Shown: piece after piece, positions 10,931-22,740 of the stretch | Position numbering within the stretch: position 1 is the stretch's first letter | How the letters are laid out: each line of letters opens with the position of its first letter | Source: Pseudogymnoascus destructans | Lineage: Eukaryota > Ascomycota > Leotiomycetes > Thelebolales > Thelebolaceae | Assembly (NCBI RefSeq): GCF_001641265.1 | Contig: NW_020167520.1 | Coordinates: forward strand, 2,108,001-2,172,000 | DNA: 64,000 bases | Direction: 5' to 3' | Program-made: the position numbers and the translations under genes | The notes under the pieces: model-generated | Database searches by the model: none | What the model was told of the DNA's origin: nothing | What the model saw: the letters and a program-made list of their open reading frames with translations, nothing else

Positions 10931-11079
10931 CAGCTCACAGTAATAGCATATGAGAGTGCGAGTCGGAGGCTAAACGGATGCTATTCTATAGGTCTACTAT
11001 GAAGGATACAAAAAAGATGAAGGGGGAACCCCGTTAAGTCTGTTTCCTTAAGTACCCGAAACGGGCCCGACTCAGTTAT
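10931..11079. other. Unassigned sequence between pogo relic and second LTR
   Basis: About 150 bp with no similarity I can recognise. It has no open frame of note. Confidence 0.5.
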
Positions 11080-11987
11080 TGTCATACTGACATTCGTTGA
11101 CTCAGTTTGCTATCAAACTCAAGAGCAAACTTAGAAATCTCCTCCTCAAACCTACAAGTCACTATACATATTTTGGCTTGTCACACCAACAACAAGAGCA
11201 ATACTACTCAACGATTGCTACAACCCTCTATGATTCATTACACGTCATTGCTCCTTAGTTACTGGGCCGATATGACCACATAGCATATCTCTACAACCCT
11301 CTATGATTCATTACATGACATCACTCCTTAGTTACTGGGCTAATACTACACATGACATATCTCTATCAACTAGAGGCCTAGGAACATGAACGATAGCTCC
11401 AAAAGCTTCTACAACCCTCTATGATTCATTACACGTCATCGCTCCTTAGTTACCCACAAGATTGGTTAAGTTATGACATAATTTGTCTATAGGGGTACTC
11501 TGACCTTGGATCTCCTTTTACTTCCTATAGGCTACGAACCTAAGAGATGGTTCTATGGGATTCTCTTACGTCAACTACAGTTACCAAGCCTGGTAAGTCA
11601 TGGAAAGTCTTGGAAAATGAGAGAACTACACTCCTTTAGCATAAATAGGATTGCCCTTTCCTTAAGAAAGGGCAAGCAGACAATACAGTAAATCGACTAT
11701 CACATACTTCCACGTCTTTTCCAAGCTTCCAAGCATTCATCTTGTTACTCCTTGTTTCTGAAAAGTCAGTGAGGTGTTAACCTCTGACTTACCCCTGAGT
11801 TCCCAGACTCAACATTTGTTGCAACTTGTCTGAACCACTTCACTACATCACACACCTGATTGCTGCGTTGTGGAATAGTCTAAGCTACGACCCTTTGGCT
11901 CTGTTTTCTAAGACAGTGTGTTGTCTTAGTAAATTCATCCCTTCCTTGGGTGGCTAGATTCTCACATCTGGTGCACCCACCATTACA
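11080..11987 (+). repeat. Second LTR copy with internal duplications
   Basis: Aligns with the solo LTR from TGTCATACTG to CCATTACA. Its U3-like part differs: a segment beginning tacaaccctctatgattc occurs at 11219, 11292 and 11410, against once (about 9916) in the other LTR. No 5-bp duplication is visible: the flanks are gttat and ctaac. Confidence 0.85.
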
Positions 11988-12198
11988 CTAACCTCTGACT
12001 TATCCCTGAGTTCTCAGACTCAACATTTGTACAACTTGTCTAAACCACTCCACTACATCATACACCTGATTGCTGCGTTGTGGAATAGTCTAAGCTACGA
12101 CCCTTTGGCTCTTTTTCCTAAGACAGTGTGTTGTCTTAGTAAAATCATCCCCTTCCTTGGGTGGCTAGATTCTCACATCTGGTGCACCCACCATTACA
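11988..12198 (+). repeat. Tandem partial LTR (3' 210 bp)
   Basis: Starts ctaacctctgactt and ends ccattaca, repeating the last quarter of the LTR directly behind the complete copy. It is a tandem duplication or an unequal-recombination product. Confidence 0.85.
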
Positions 12199-12440
12199 AT
12201 GAAGACCCCTTGGAAAGCCACACCTACAATAGAAGAGAAACACTACTTAGGGACTTAGAACACCAAGCTACCTTTCGCATTTGGGAGCTTGAGGACCTCT
12301 CAGTTATAAGCACATGGAGCCAAGCTCAGAGACAGGCTGCACTTCAAATCCAAAAGCAGATGATAGAGGATTATGAACATGTCACCCAGCTTTACAATAC
12401 TATCCGACAGAAGAGTCAAGAGGAGAAGGGCGACATATGA
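12199..12440 (+). pseudogene. Possible retroelement internal fragment, coiled-coil-like
   Basis: An open frame runs straight out of the LTR tail and encodes a charged, helical stretch (RETLLRDLEHQATFRIW, IQKQMIEDYEHVTQLYN). It stops at 12440. Its position right after an LTR suggests 5' internal (gag-side) sequence, but I recognise no gag motif. Confidence 0.4.
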
Positions 12441-12689
12441 TGACAATATCAGCCAGCTTCAAGAGGTTATCCAAGCTCATGAGCAGACAATGGTCGGGCG
12501 AGCCGGAATACTGTAGTCTTTTTGGCTCAGTGGGATGTAGCGCGAGCGTAACCGTACATCATTACAAATACTAGCCGTATACGGCCAGTATTGAGAACTA
12601 AATACACACTAGATCCGTATTAGAATTTGAAATACGCACTGACTTAGTATTGCCGTATACGGCCCGTATCGCTAATACTGTTTAATGTA
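12441..12689. other. Non-coding stretch with near-palindromes
   Basis: Contains atactagccgtatacggcc and following agtat (about 12569-12592), almost a perfect palindrome, and a second gccgtatacggcc at about 12652. No coding frame. It may be an end of an unrecognised element. Confidence 0.5.
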
Positions 12690-13840
12690 CTGCTCTCGTT
12701 CAGAGCACTTTTGTTGCCTATGGCCAAGCACACTCTTGAACCTATATCTCTTGCTATCATTGGTATTTGACTCCATCCGGATAAGGGCCCTCTTAAATAT
12801 GGGTTACTACTCGTTGATCATGTCGCTACTTGCGGCGGACATGTCAATCAATTATGCCTCCTCTTCCTTGAAGGAAAGAACAAAAGAGTCTTCTTTTCAA
12901 ATGCGGACTCAGTGCGACCACACCAAGAGACAAGTGGTATTTTGAACAGAAGTGTTTTGTGGTGGCTCAACTATTTGTTCCTCACAGGTAAGCGGGTAGC
13001 AAGCGAGAGAGAAATGGCGGCGTTAACAGGTCTCAGGATACAAGAAAGTGTTGGTTTTAGAAGATCTTTGTCATTTGGACGAAGAGATAGCCTAGCAGTC
13101 CATCACCAACCTCTCCAAATGGGAATCAACGTCACACGTACCAAAGAACAGACTAGTTAAGGCCATCATCTTGTCGGTGCTACACCTATTTACAGCTCCT
13201 GTTTTACCCAACCTGCTGGTAATGGGGCTTACTTTCGCCCAGCCATTCCTTGTACGCGCTATGTTAGATTTTATTGCATCGACCTCGGAGTCGAAGGAAG
13301 TTGGATACCTAATTGTCGTTGGTTATGGAGTTGTCTATATCAGCAAAGCTATTTGCACTTCATTTGACTTGCACCAGCTTGATAGATTTGCTACCACTCT
13401 TCGCGGGTGCTTGGTAAGCATTATTTATAAGAAGACCCCCAGGCTAGATCTAAAGGAGGCTGAAAGGGGTGAAAGCTTAACATAGCATTGGGTCTGCTCT
13501 ATCGAGAACTTGGTTTGGCGTAGCTTATGCCCTTTTAATATTTGTCAAACCCGCTTGCTAACTATTTCCAGCTTAATTGCACCGCTGGTATTCTCTACAA
13601 TGTTGTTTTTGGTGTCCAGCCTTGTGGCTCAGCCCCTGATGACTCGACATTGGTTTGGCTAGAAGCAACAGAAGAGAGAGTTGCTCGCATTCGACGCATT
13701 GAATTGTTTCTCAAGGCTGAAACGAAAAGAGACAACAGAATGATAATGGAACTGGGGCGCGAAGTCATTGACCCTTCCTTCGGGCACGCCATTCAGCGGC
13801 AGACTGAGGATGCAATTGTCATTAGAGATCTCAGCTAAAT
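12690..13840 (+). pseudogene. ABCC-type (MRP) ABC transporter relic, N-terminal part
   Basis: Fragments in several frames match the first half of fungal multidrug-resistance-associated transporters in order: LNLYLLLSLVFDSIRIRALL (TMD0 end), NRSVLWWLNYLFLTGKR (linker), LTFAQPFLVRAMLDFI and RFATTLRGCLVSIIYKKT (TMD1). Stops and frame changes occur throughout. No nucleotide-binding domain is left: the long-TIR pogo element follows at 13869. Confidence 0.75.
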
Positions 13841-13868
13841 ATACATTTTTATAGTTTACTACTAAATA

Positions 13869-16072
13869 ATCGTTGGTTTCCAAACCACGCCTGGAGGTGG
13901 TTGGCGAAAGCGATCCTTGCTGCGAAAGCGATCCTTGCTCTCTCGGCAAACGCGAGCACGTCCAATGCGACATCAGGACAACGCGACTATCTGGACAACA
14001 ACTGACACGTAAAGTTACAATCATGTCAATTGATATAGCTAGAAACGAAGCTATTCAAAAAGCAATTGATTTCCTAAATCAGAACCCAACGGAGACTATC
14101 GCCGCAGCAGCTAGAATCTACCATGTACTCCCAACCACACTCCGTATGCAACGCATGGTGCAACGCCAACCACCAAAGCCTCGCGGAGGTAACAACAGAA
14201 TACTTTCAGATATACAAGTTATAGCTATACAAAGATACATTCAACGGTCATATGAAAATGGGTACGGTGCAACGAAGCCAATGGTGTTTAATGCTATCTG
14301 CCAACTACTAGCAGCTGAAATCCTGACACATCCACCACCGTCTCAACGGTGGTTCCAGACTTGGATTAAGACTCAACATGAGACTTTCCACACCATTAAA
14401 ACCCGGCCAATTGAAGCAGCACGTGTTGCTTCTCATGATGTATCAGCTATCAAAGAATGGTTTCATGGATTCAAAGATGTGTGTAATCAATTAGATGTTA
14501 CTGCAGCTAACATCTACAACTTTGATGAAGTTGGGTTCCGAGTGGGAATGAGCACCGGTGAACATGTGTTAGTGCCAACAGCAGTAAAGGAGGTACGTTA
14601 TATGTACTCATCTTACATTATATTATTCTAATTTGTATAGCTTTATATACAAGCTCCAGAGAATCGTCAAAGTCTCACAGTAATAGAGACAATTTCAGCT
14701 GCTGGTATTGTACTTCCACCGTTCCTAATAATTCAAGGAAAGCTTCATATGGAAAGTTGGTACCATGATAATCTACATGGTGATGAGAGAGTTGCAGTAT
14801 CAGATTCAGGATATACAAACTCTGAGCTCGCAATGGAATATCTACAGCATTTTATTCAACATTCTGCACCCTCTACAAAGACGAAGTTGCTTATAATGGA
14901 CTCTCACATTTCTCATGAAGTTCCAGAATTTATAATACTTGCACATCAAAACAACATACATTTACATGTATTCCCTTCTCACCTTACACATATACTACAA
15001 CCTCTTGACGTTACAGTATTTGCACAGTATAAGCATTGGCACCGCCGTGCTATTCAACAAGCAATTCGGAATTTTGATGTTGACTATAATGTTATTTCAT
15101 TCTTCCGAGACTTACCTACAATCCGAACACAAACGTTTACAAAGGGAAACTGTATGAAAGCGTTTAGAGACTCTGGTATTTGGCCACCAAACTACGAGAA
15201 GATAGAAAAGAAAGTGGCAATATACGCAAAACCAGCACTTTTAGAAACACCAAGGCAAGCAATCCAAGCAAGTCAAGATCTTTCAAATTGGAGTCAAAGA
15301 TTTGAAGAGATTCTTAGTTCACCATCACGGCAAAAGTGGACATCTTCTTATACAGAGATTCAAGTACAGTTAACAGAAAGTACTTTGGTTACCTCAGAGC
15401 TTATGCAAATTACTACTATTATGTCTGAGCAAAGACAACGGAAAGTTAGAAGCAGAAAATCTATTCAAAAGGGTGGAGCTGTTACAGTTGAACAAGCACG
15501 GAAGAAGATTCATACGAAGATAGTAAAGGAGCAAGAGAGAGAAGAAGCAAGAGAGAGAAGAGAGAGAAAGCGCATGGTTAACCTCGAGTATAAGCTGCAG
15601 CTCCGTGCTGGCATTGATGCACGGAGAGCGGAACGGGTACGGAAAAGGGAATTACTTGAATTCCAAAGGAGTAACCCAGACACCGAGCTACCAAGGGAGT
15701 TACTCGAAGTAATCATAGACCCTGATATTGAGCGTAGGAGACAGGAGGAAGAGGAGGAGAAGGAGGAGCAGTTGCACTGGCAATTGGCCGCTGAAGAAAG
15801 TGGTTTTGTTGACTTTGCAGACCTTGACTACGACATGATCCACAGTGCAAGTGACAGTGTAAGTGATAATCAATCACTGCCCGACAATATAGATCCTAAC
15901 CTATTTAATTAATCAATTATATCTACGTTCATTGCTGTTTGTTGTCCAGATAGTCGCGTTGTCCTGATGTCGCATTGGACGCGCTCGCGTTTGCCGAGAG
16001 AGCAAGGATCGCTTTCGCAGCAAGGATCGCTTTCGCCAACCGCCTCCAGGCGGTGGTTTGGAAACCAACGAT
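13869..16072 (+). mobile_element. Pogo-type element, family B copy 1, apparently complete
   Basis: 2204 bp, flanked by TA at 13867-13868 and 16073-16074. TIRs are about 134 bp (13869-14002 and 15939-16072), beginning ATCGTTGGTTTCCAAACCAC. They contain a CCGCCTGGAGGCGG hairpin motif (altered in the left end) and two GCGAAAGCG motifs at 13904 and 13922. One spliced transposase gene fills the interior. Confidence 0.92.
14023..15912 (+). CDS. DDE_1 (pogo) transposase, family B, one intron
   Basis: Exons 14023-14592 and 14641-15912; the 48-nt intron has gtacgt and tag ends; 613 aa. The N terminus carries an HTH (NEAIQKAIDFLNQNP...) and a CENP-B-like domain. The core has IYNFDEVGFRVG, LLIMDSHISH and ILQPLDVTVF as the D,D,D triad. 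The C-terminal third is a long, highly charged coiled coil (RERRERKRMVNLEYK...) ending in an acidic, Ser-rich tail. It lacks the CCHC knuckle of family A. The frame is intact, so the copy may be functional. The intron is supported by an identically placed 48-nt intron in copy 2. Confidence 0.92.
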
Positions 16073-16190
16073 TAGTTGTTGAGATATTTAGTTACAAAAT
16101 TCATGATTTTGGGTGTAAAATGGGGTGGCTCACTCGCTTGTGAAATACGTTATATACATCATAATATTAGCGGGATACGGAAACCATTCC

Positions 16191-17971
16191 CTAGACTCCC
16201 TGGTCCCACGAGTTCTTTTCCGTGGTGATCGTGCCGCAACTACTACTACAGCCCTTCATTTCCAAGCTCGCAGCCCTATCAGCGGGGCTAGTTTCCGTAA
16301 CCCATGACCTCTGCACTCGAATAACGTTATCTGCCGCCGTCAACCCTTCGCCGCCTTCGCCGCCTTGGCTGTGAAGCTCGAACCTGTTACTGCTATGCCG
16401 CATTTTGCTGGCGAGCTTCACATTTATCGACTTGGCCCAGCCGGGCGTGGTGGGGGTGCGTGTTGATTCGCTTATTGCCGTAGATGGGAACGATTTGGGT
16501 AAGATTTTTACAATGAGTGGGCGGAGGCATATGAGACTCGAGCAGATGATTGCAGTGAATGATTCGAGAATACTCCATATAACAGGGTTGACGTTGGCAT
16601 CTGTTGGGAAATTAGCGACACAACTACATTGGCATTTGGGGGAGTCAACATACAAGTCACGTCAATAGTCGTGCCATACGAGACAATATATTTGAGACGA
16701 ATAATGGAAGTGATGGAAGCGCTACATTTCTCATGTCAGCAAATGTACCGCGAAGACCGGATGGAGTATACTTACAAAGATCCGAGGGCAAACATGAAAC
16801 CCAAAATGAGCCTCTTCTTCAGGCTCAGTGTCAAGCCATGCAACTCGTAAACTGGGAGGAACATGATAACGATGTCCTCAAAAATGCTCACTGCAGCACC
16901 CACATACGCAAATGCTTGCTGATCCGCGCACTTTCCAATCACCGACTGGTCCCATGAGGCTGTGACGGGTATGCACTGGAAGACGATGACGCAGACAAAA
17001 ATAATGGTGCGGCAAGCCATCCACACAAGTGCTATGTGTATGATACGGCGAAACTGTCTGTTGGGGAAAATCCGGAGGTATAAAAAAAGAATAGAGACCT
17101 TTGCCAGGCCTTGTACAAGAAGATAGAGTATTTGGGAAATGTAGAAGAGCTATGCTAATAAGCTGGTGGTTGTGTAAAGGGGCGGGGGAGGAATCGTACC
17201 TTCCTAAGTATTATGACATTTTTGGGGTCAACGTCCCAGAGGTGCCTTCCGAAGCCGAGTGTAGCAACTAAAGTCATTAGTTTCAACGTGGAACTGGTAC
17301 GCATCAAGGAGGGTCATACTGTAAATTGGAATAACAACCATCGGAACCATCAGGACCTGCCCAAGTTCGTTAATAAAGGTATCGGCAGATTGTATTTCGG
17401 GGGTTCTTACAGCTGCAACCACGACTGCCCAATCGTCTAACCATAATCTGTTTGATACAAGGCTCCTGGAGAAAAATCTCAGTGCAATAATAGGATAGGT
17501 TATTGAGGAGATTATGATAACGTCTCGTATAAGCTCCGCACTCCGTGAAGGTTGTGGGATGTCGTAGCATATTCCATTTTGGAGAATGAGTGTCGCGGCT
17601 GCATAAATTAGCCTCAAGCCATAATCAAGTAAAAGACTCGAAGTGAAGGGCTGGGAGTATATACCGGCTTGGTCTTCAACTTTGCATGTTTCCACGACAC
17701 AGACGGATACTTGTAATTGCAAGTCCGCATTCAAACAAAAGCAATTTCTAACGTCAAGCAGGTCGCACCCGGCTGCCTTTAGCGTTACCACACCGCATTT
17801 TTGCTGGGAAGGTGTTAATAAGTTATCAGGAGCAGGAGGTAAAAACAGAGATCTTACAGCACATGGCGGCACCTTCGTGAATGCCTCTACTAACCGCGTG
17901 GTCTCAGACTCTGCGACGGCGACATTGAGCAAAGCAGCCGCTATAGATACGAAGATGCCAAGGACGCGCAT
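16191..17971 (-). CDS. CFEM-domain, PTH11-type seven-transmembrane receptor
   Basis: Six exons: 17971-17411, 17356-17320, 17267-17200, 17149-16776, 16721-16654, 16600-16191; 505 aa. The start is chosen at MRVLGIFVSIAAALLNVAVA, a clear signal peptide, not the upstream ATG at 18160. A CFEM domain follows (about residues 25-110) with 7 of the usual 8 cysteines: the CxxxC partner in the first motif is Ser. Then comes the fungal rhodopsin-like membrane domain with hallmarks LWLDDWAVVVA, LGFGRHLWDV, LYLRIFPNRQFRR and ITSIIRLKYI. The C-terminal tail is hydrophilic and probably cytoplasmic. Such proteins are plasma-membrane receptors for surface cues or host signals. All exon phases agree. Confidence 0.87.
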
Positions 17972-19227
17972 CTTGCAAAGCTGATGCAGACAGACACAGG
18001 TACGACGAAGAAAGAAGGAACAGACATATAGTTCAAATATATTCCATAGCCTTGCCCACCACTGTCCCACAGCGGCCAAGAGCGGGGTGAACAGGGTGAA
18101 TAGGGGTCGGGACACGCTTGCTATGCTAGGACTACAGTACGAGCACAGACCTGTATGCATACTTATGGTGCCCTACTGTAAATGGCTATGAATGTCCGAT
18201 CATAATCCATAGCATGTGCCGCGATGTTGATGGCACTCCACAATGCAGGAAGCAATATGTGGGGAATGTGGAGTCCCAAGCATCCTCGCTCCGGGTCTTG
18301 GAGTAGCGTGGCGGAGATCTTCTGTATATCTGGATTGGTAAACATGGGAAAAATTGCACAATAATCCACCGCCGAACAACGAACCGACGGGGTGGCATTT
18401 AGACAGAGACATATCGGTGATTGGGTCTGTAAGCTTCGATTCGAAGTCTGGTACTCTACTATCCCCCCCCCTGAATGATTGTCACCATCCAGTATTTTGT
18501 CAAAAGACCTCTGCCAGTGATCTCATCTTATTTACGTCTTTTTACCTAAACCGATCGCTATAAGTGGGTTTCCACAAACTTCAAAATAGCAGGTCGTTAC
18601 AATCATTCAGGGGGGGGGATAGTAACTCGGCTGTGGCGTCGATCAGTGGATTTTACAAAAGCAGCTGCAAAATTGGGCACAGGGCTAAGCCAATAGTGCA
18701 GGGCAAGGCCGGAGAAGGAGAGACATGGGTTGCCCTTCCCATCACGTGATGCCATCTACATACATATTGCCCCTTTTATTATAAACGGAACCCAAAAATT
18801 CCATTAAAGTAAATACAACGTCTAATTATTACAGTACTATGACCTATGACTATGATAACTAGATTGTGGGCTTGATTCGCCCATTTCTCCCGTACATACA
18901 TACTCGCGACATTGAGGTGTACGGTCATTAATTAGCCTTAACGTAAGGAGCACTAAATACTAAATATTAGCATACCGTGTTACCGTTGGTCATGGGAGGG
19001 ATTCGGACAGGCTTAGGATACCGGGGGCGCCCCCAAGCATCACCCTAATGATTTTGCGATCCCATCGGCACTTAGCAGGGGGTCAATCGATAATCGATTT
19101 TAGACTTGTATTTAGAACACGTCTACCCCATTCAGTGACGCCTCTCCGTTACGCCTCCCATCCATCCCCTGAACTCCCGCTTAATCAAAAAATTCAATGC
19201 CCATCATGCCTCCTCACAGCCAATTCC
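17972..19227. other. Intergenic with one MITE
   Basis: Apart from the MITE at 18459-18622, short frames only. A TGGGC/GCCCA stem-loop near 18870 looks superficially like a T arm but has no tRNA around it. Confidence 0.55.
18459..18622. mobile_element. Candidate MITE, 164 bp, TA target site
   Basis: Ends are inverted repeats: CTATCCCCCCCCCTGAATGA and onward at 18459, matched by its reverse complement ending at 18622. About 26 bp pair, with one mismatch. It is flanked by TA at 18457-18458 and 18623-18624. It has no coding capacity. The TA duplication suggests a Tc1/mariner/pogo-class helper, but the TIRs differ from both pogo families in this window. Confidence 0.75.
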
Positions 19228-20435
19228 TCAGACATCCCGCTTGACCAATGCAGGTCCAAACAGATCCTCCCCTTCCTTCTGCACCTTCTCCCTCTCCAGC
19301 TTCCGCTTCTTCGCCTTCCGCAACTCTTCCTCCCCATCCCCATCCCGCTTGGCCCTCCGCAGCCCCACCAGATCCGCCTTCTCCGGATCCCTGCACCGAT
19401 TCAGCTTTTTCGCCAGCCCCTTGAGCTCTCGCATCTCCGCCTCCCCTGGCTGCGAATCAGGCGGTACTGCAACTAGCATATCGGCACAGACACGAAGTGT
19501 CTCCATCACGCGCTCGAGAAGTGGGGCAGATGGCAACTTGACTGTCATAAACCACCTTGTCAGCTCCGCATCCGCGAGTAATAACGATCCCAGCATGATC
19601 TGAGACGGTGTGAAGTGGAAATACGCATCAGTGAGCAGGGCGGATGTCTTGAGACGTTCGCGCGCGTTGCCGTGAGCATCGCGCACCCGCGCCGCTACAT
19701 CGCCCAGCTCGGGTGGTATTTCTGCATTGTCTATGCCTGGAAGCACAGGCGCGGAGCCGTTGGCAAGGGCCTGTAGCTCCATGGCTGCGCCCTCGAGGGC
19801 GCGGAAGGGATGGCGCACGTCGAATGTGAAGCGCAGGGCTTGGGTGAGGAGGAACTCGGAGGCGAGGACGTCTTCGGGCGTCGTCTTGCCAATCGCGTCG
19901 GCGAATTTGGTGAGACGGTAGTAGTGGTTCTCGGTCTTTGTGGCGAGGAAGAGGCAGGTCTTGAGGATTGCTGCTGGGGGGTAGGTCATCGTGCTGTTGG
20001 TAAGGTAGAAGCGCTTGAGGTATTGGATTGCCGTTGCCTGGTGGGGTCAGTATTGGAGTGCTCGATGGGACAGGTTGGTGGGGTTGAGGGGGCTTACAAT
20101 ACCTTGACGTCTGTGGGTAGGTTGAGGTGGTCGCCGAGCTGGAGAGCTTGCTGGCAGAAGAAGCGTACGAGCTTCAACTCCTCATCTGAAGTGAGAAAGT
20201 TTACCTCGCTGGCTGCAGTGACAGCTGGAGTGCCACTACGCTCAGCTTCGCTCGTTTCGGAGCTGGCATTTTGTGATGTTGACGCCGCACGACTGGCCTG
20301 AACCCGGGCAATAGCTGCTCTAACTCGCTCTATTGCTAACTTGTTTGTCTTTGAGCGCAGATCTGCCAATCCAGCAGGAGTATAGGACCAGTACCTGTAC
20401 TGGCTAGAGGTACGGTAGCGATCATCTTCATTCAT
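19228..20435 (-). CDS. CCL1: Cyclin H (TFIIH/CAK cyclin subunit)
   Basis: Exons 20435-20103 and 20037-19228, joined in phase 0 at PTDVK|ATAIQYLKRFYL; 380 aa. The start MNEDDRYRTSSQYRYWS matches the cyclin H N terminus; an in-frame ATG at 20513 would add 26 residues and looks less likely. The first cyclin fold includes RFFCQQALQLGDHLNLP, ATAIQYLKRFYL and AILKTCLFLATKTENHYYRL, typical of cyclin H. The second fold and a basic C-terminal tail (RKAKKRKLEREK) follow. The protein pairs with Kin28/CDK7 in TFIIH to phosphorylate the RNA polymerase II CTD in the nucleus. Confidence 0.88.
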
Positions 20436-20733
20436 ATTCGCTTCGTGGCATTGTCTGGCATATGCTTCTGATGGAGAGAGGAATTTGGTGATGCGAGGAA
20501 GACGGCGGATCAACGTTTATCCGGCGAGGCTGTGGTTTGCTGTGGAAGGACTATCACAGGGAAAGCATAAATACCGTTACGTAGATAAATTAACATGTGA
20601 CTGGTAGCAAGTAGAGATGAGGTTTCAGTTCCAGCGCGGAAACTAAATAAAAGGCACTTTATGTTTAGTTTCATATCATTGGGTATTCCTAAACTTCATG
20701 TCCGATGCGACCCCCAGCCCACCCTTGTAAACT

Positions 20734-22153
20734 CTACGCCGATGACCCGTTACGAAGGAAGTGCCACAACCTGGCTGACAAGTTCAACGCAACACCAAAT
20801 CCAGCGACGATCGTAAACACCTTGAACACTTCATACCAATGCGCTGGCTTCATTTCCGTCTCGATAAAGCCCTTGATGGCCACTGTAGACCCCTCGGAAT
20901 CCTTTGTCTTGGACTCTAGGTCCTGGGATGCAGGGAATCGTCCGGTGCTAACATATTCTTCGAGAAACGCATCCTTCTCAATCCAGCATTCTCGTATCCA
21001 CACATCGAATTCCTCCGCATCATCAAGAGGAATATCGGAGAGCGCAAATCGACGCCAATACATGTTCACGGACTTTGGTGGCCTCCCTTCAAAGTAGCTG
21101 GACCGAAGAGTGAAGTAGTCTTGGCCAAACTGCCCGCGGCTATCGAATAATTAGCGGCCGACAATTATAGGAGGTGATGACAATACTTACGCAATACCTT
21201 CATATGCCAGAGTGCAGTCGTATACATAATCAACTGTACCCTTAAGCTCGTTCAAGCAGAAGAAAGACCCAGTGCTTCGAGGCAACATCTGATGCTGGAG
21301 GTCTTGAAGGCCTTGCTTTGCTGCCCATTTCGCACTGTTGATTCTCCCATTGTCGCTCAGATTAGTTCCCTCGGGGAAGAGCATGAGCCACATTGGTCTA
21401 AGAAGTTTCGTGCCGGGAATAGGTGTTTTTAGCTTTCCGAGCCTGTACGCCATCCTAGCCTTGTCCTTGGACCATTTCCGTGACATGAAGATGAAGTTAA
21501 AAAGAACCATGCCTTGTCCGAGGAGGGGAATATACTTTATGGTCTCCTTCAAGATAATGTAAACGTGACCAGACATCCTTGGTCTGTTGGCATATCCAAT
21601 CCACCAAAGGTATATCCAGTCAGAGTAGAGCTGCAATGAGTTAGTAATGTCAGCTCTCGGATATATCAATTAACGTACCTGGTGATTGGCAATCAATACT
21701 ATCCTTTCGGGGAAATTGCACTCAAGCCTGCCATCTGGTAATTGACGAAGCTGGCCCCTGACGCTCTCATCGCCGCTTATTCTGATAACAGTTGGACTCC
21801 ACCACTTCGTCATACATGTGATGGTAGTGCCGAAAGCCTCCTTTGCCAGAGCTATGTTTTTGTAATACCACTCTCTCTTAATCCAGTACAGTGGGATCCC
21901 CACGAACTCTGAAAGGGCAATTCTAATGGCTATCAATACTGGTAATCACGTGCAGTTGGGGTAGGACGTACGTGCAAGCGCAGGACCAGAAGTACGTCAT
22001 GAAGAGGACGAATCGAATAAACTGCTTCGGGCCTCCGTGGACAATTTCACCAGAAGGATGGTGGTCATTTTGCGCAACTTCGGTGCTGCCTCCGCCGAGA
22101 TCTGGCATAGGAGCCGGCATCTTCGGCCGGCTCTTGATACGGGAAGCGCTCAT
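20734..22153 (-). CDS. LPLAT-family acyltransferase (AGPAT-like), membrane bound
   Basis: Four exons: 22153-21972, 21922-21679, 21630-21191, 21139-20734; 423 aa. The HX4D motif is split by an intron and reads NHQ|LYSDW; the FPEGTNLS motif III lies further on. N-terminal hydrophobic stretch FIRFVLFMTYFWSCAC and a C-terminal hydrophobic segment (YEVFKVFTIVAGFGVALNL) suggest ER membrane anchoring. The family includes yeast Cst26/YDR018C and acyl-CoA:lysophospholipid acyltransferases. The exact lipid substrate cannot be read from sequence. Transcribed divergently from the NAD kinase gene. Confidence 0.87.
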
Positions 22154-22740
22154 GGTTTTTTGTTACCGAAGAAGCTCGTACGACGTCCTTCACTTTGCTT
22201 GCCAGTCTAGGAGACAGGGGTGAATGAGAGGCAGCTTTGCTGAAATATATACGTGGCGGGGTGGTTTGTTCGGTGAGGCTGTAGCCTATTTTCTTTGGCC
22301 ACCGCGGGATGTCCCGTTCGGCCCTGTATGTAGTACCTTTGATTAGAAATATCAAAGGATCAAATTCTAGCCGTAGAATGCAATACAATTATCCATGGCG
22401 AGCAATAAAGCAACAGCACAGTTACGTTGGCGTTGTGAATATGTATTGGCGATGTAATGGCAACCCGAAGAACGGAACTTGTCAAATCGGATCCAGTTGA
22501 TTTGTCCTTTGTGACGCAAGGCTGCAGCGTCGGGGAGAGCACGGACCGAGCTGCAGCTAGCTAGCTATGTTGTACCTACGGCGGACACATCTCCAAAGAA
22601 CCTCATCACCAACTCATACTAGCTTTCTAACCTCTACCATGCTTTATATCTCGGGATCGGTCGAGTTGAATGAGTAGCAACGATGCCTAGTGTTTGTTTA
22701 CCGGAACCTATAACTCGATTAACTCAACTGTAGGCTCAAG

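Noticed and set aside
17972..18160. N-terminal extension of the CFEM receptor ORF to the ATG at 18160
   Set aside because: The internal Met at 17971 gives a clean signal peptide; the extension would bury it.
18860..18892. T-arm-like stem TGGGC-TTGATTC-GCCCA followed by atttctcc, as in a tRNA 3' end
   Set aside because: No matching acceptor, D arm or anticodon arm upstream, and the loop lacks the TTC consensus.
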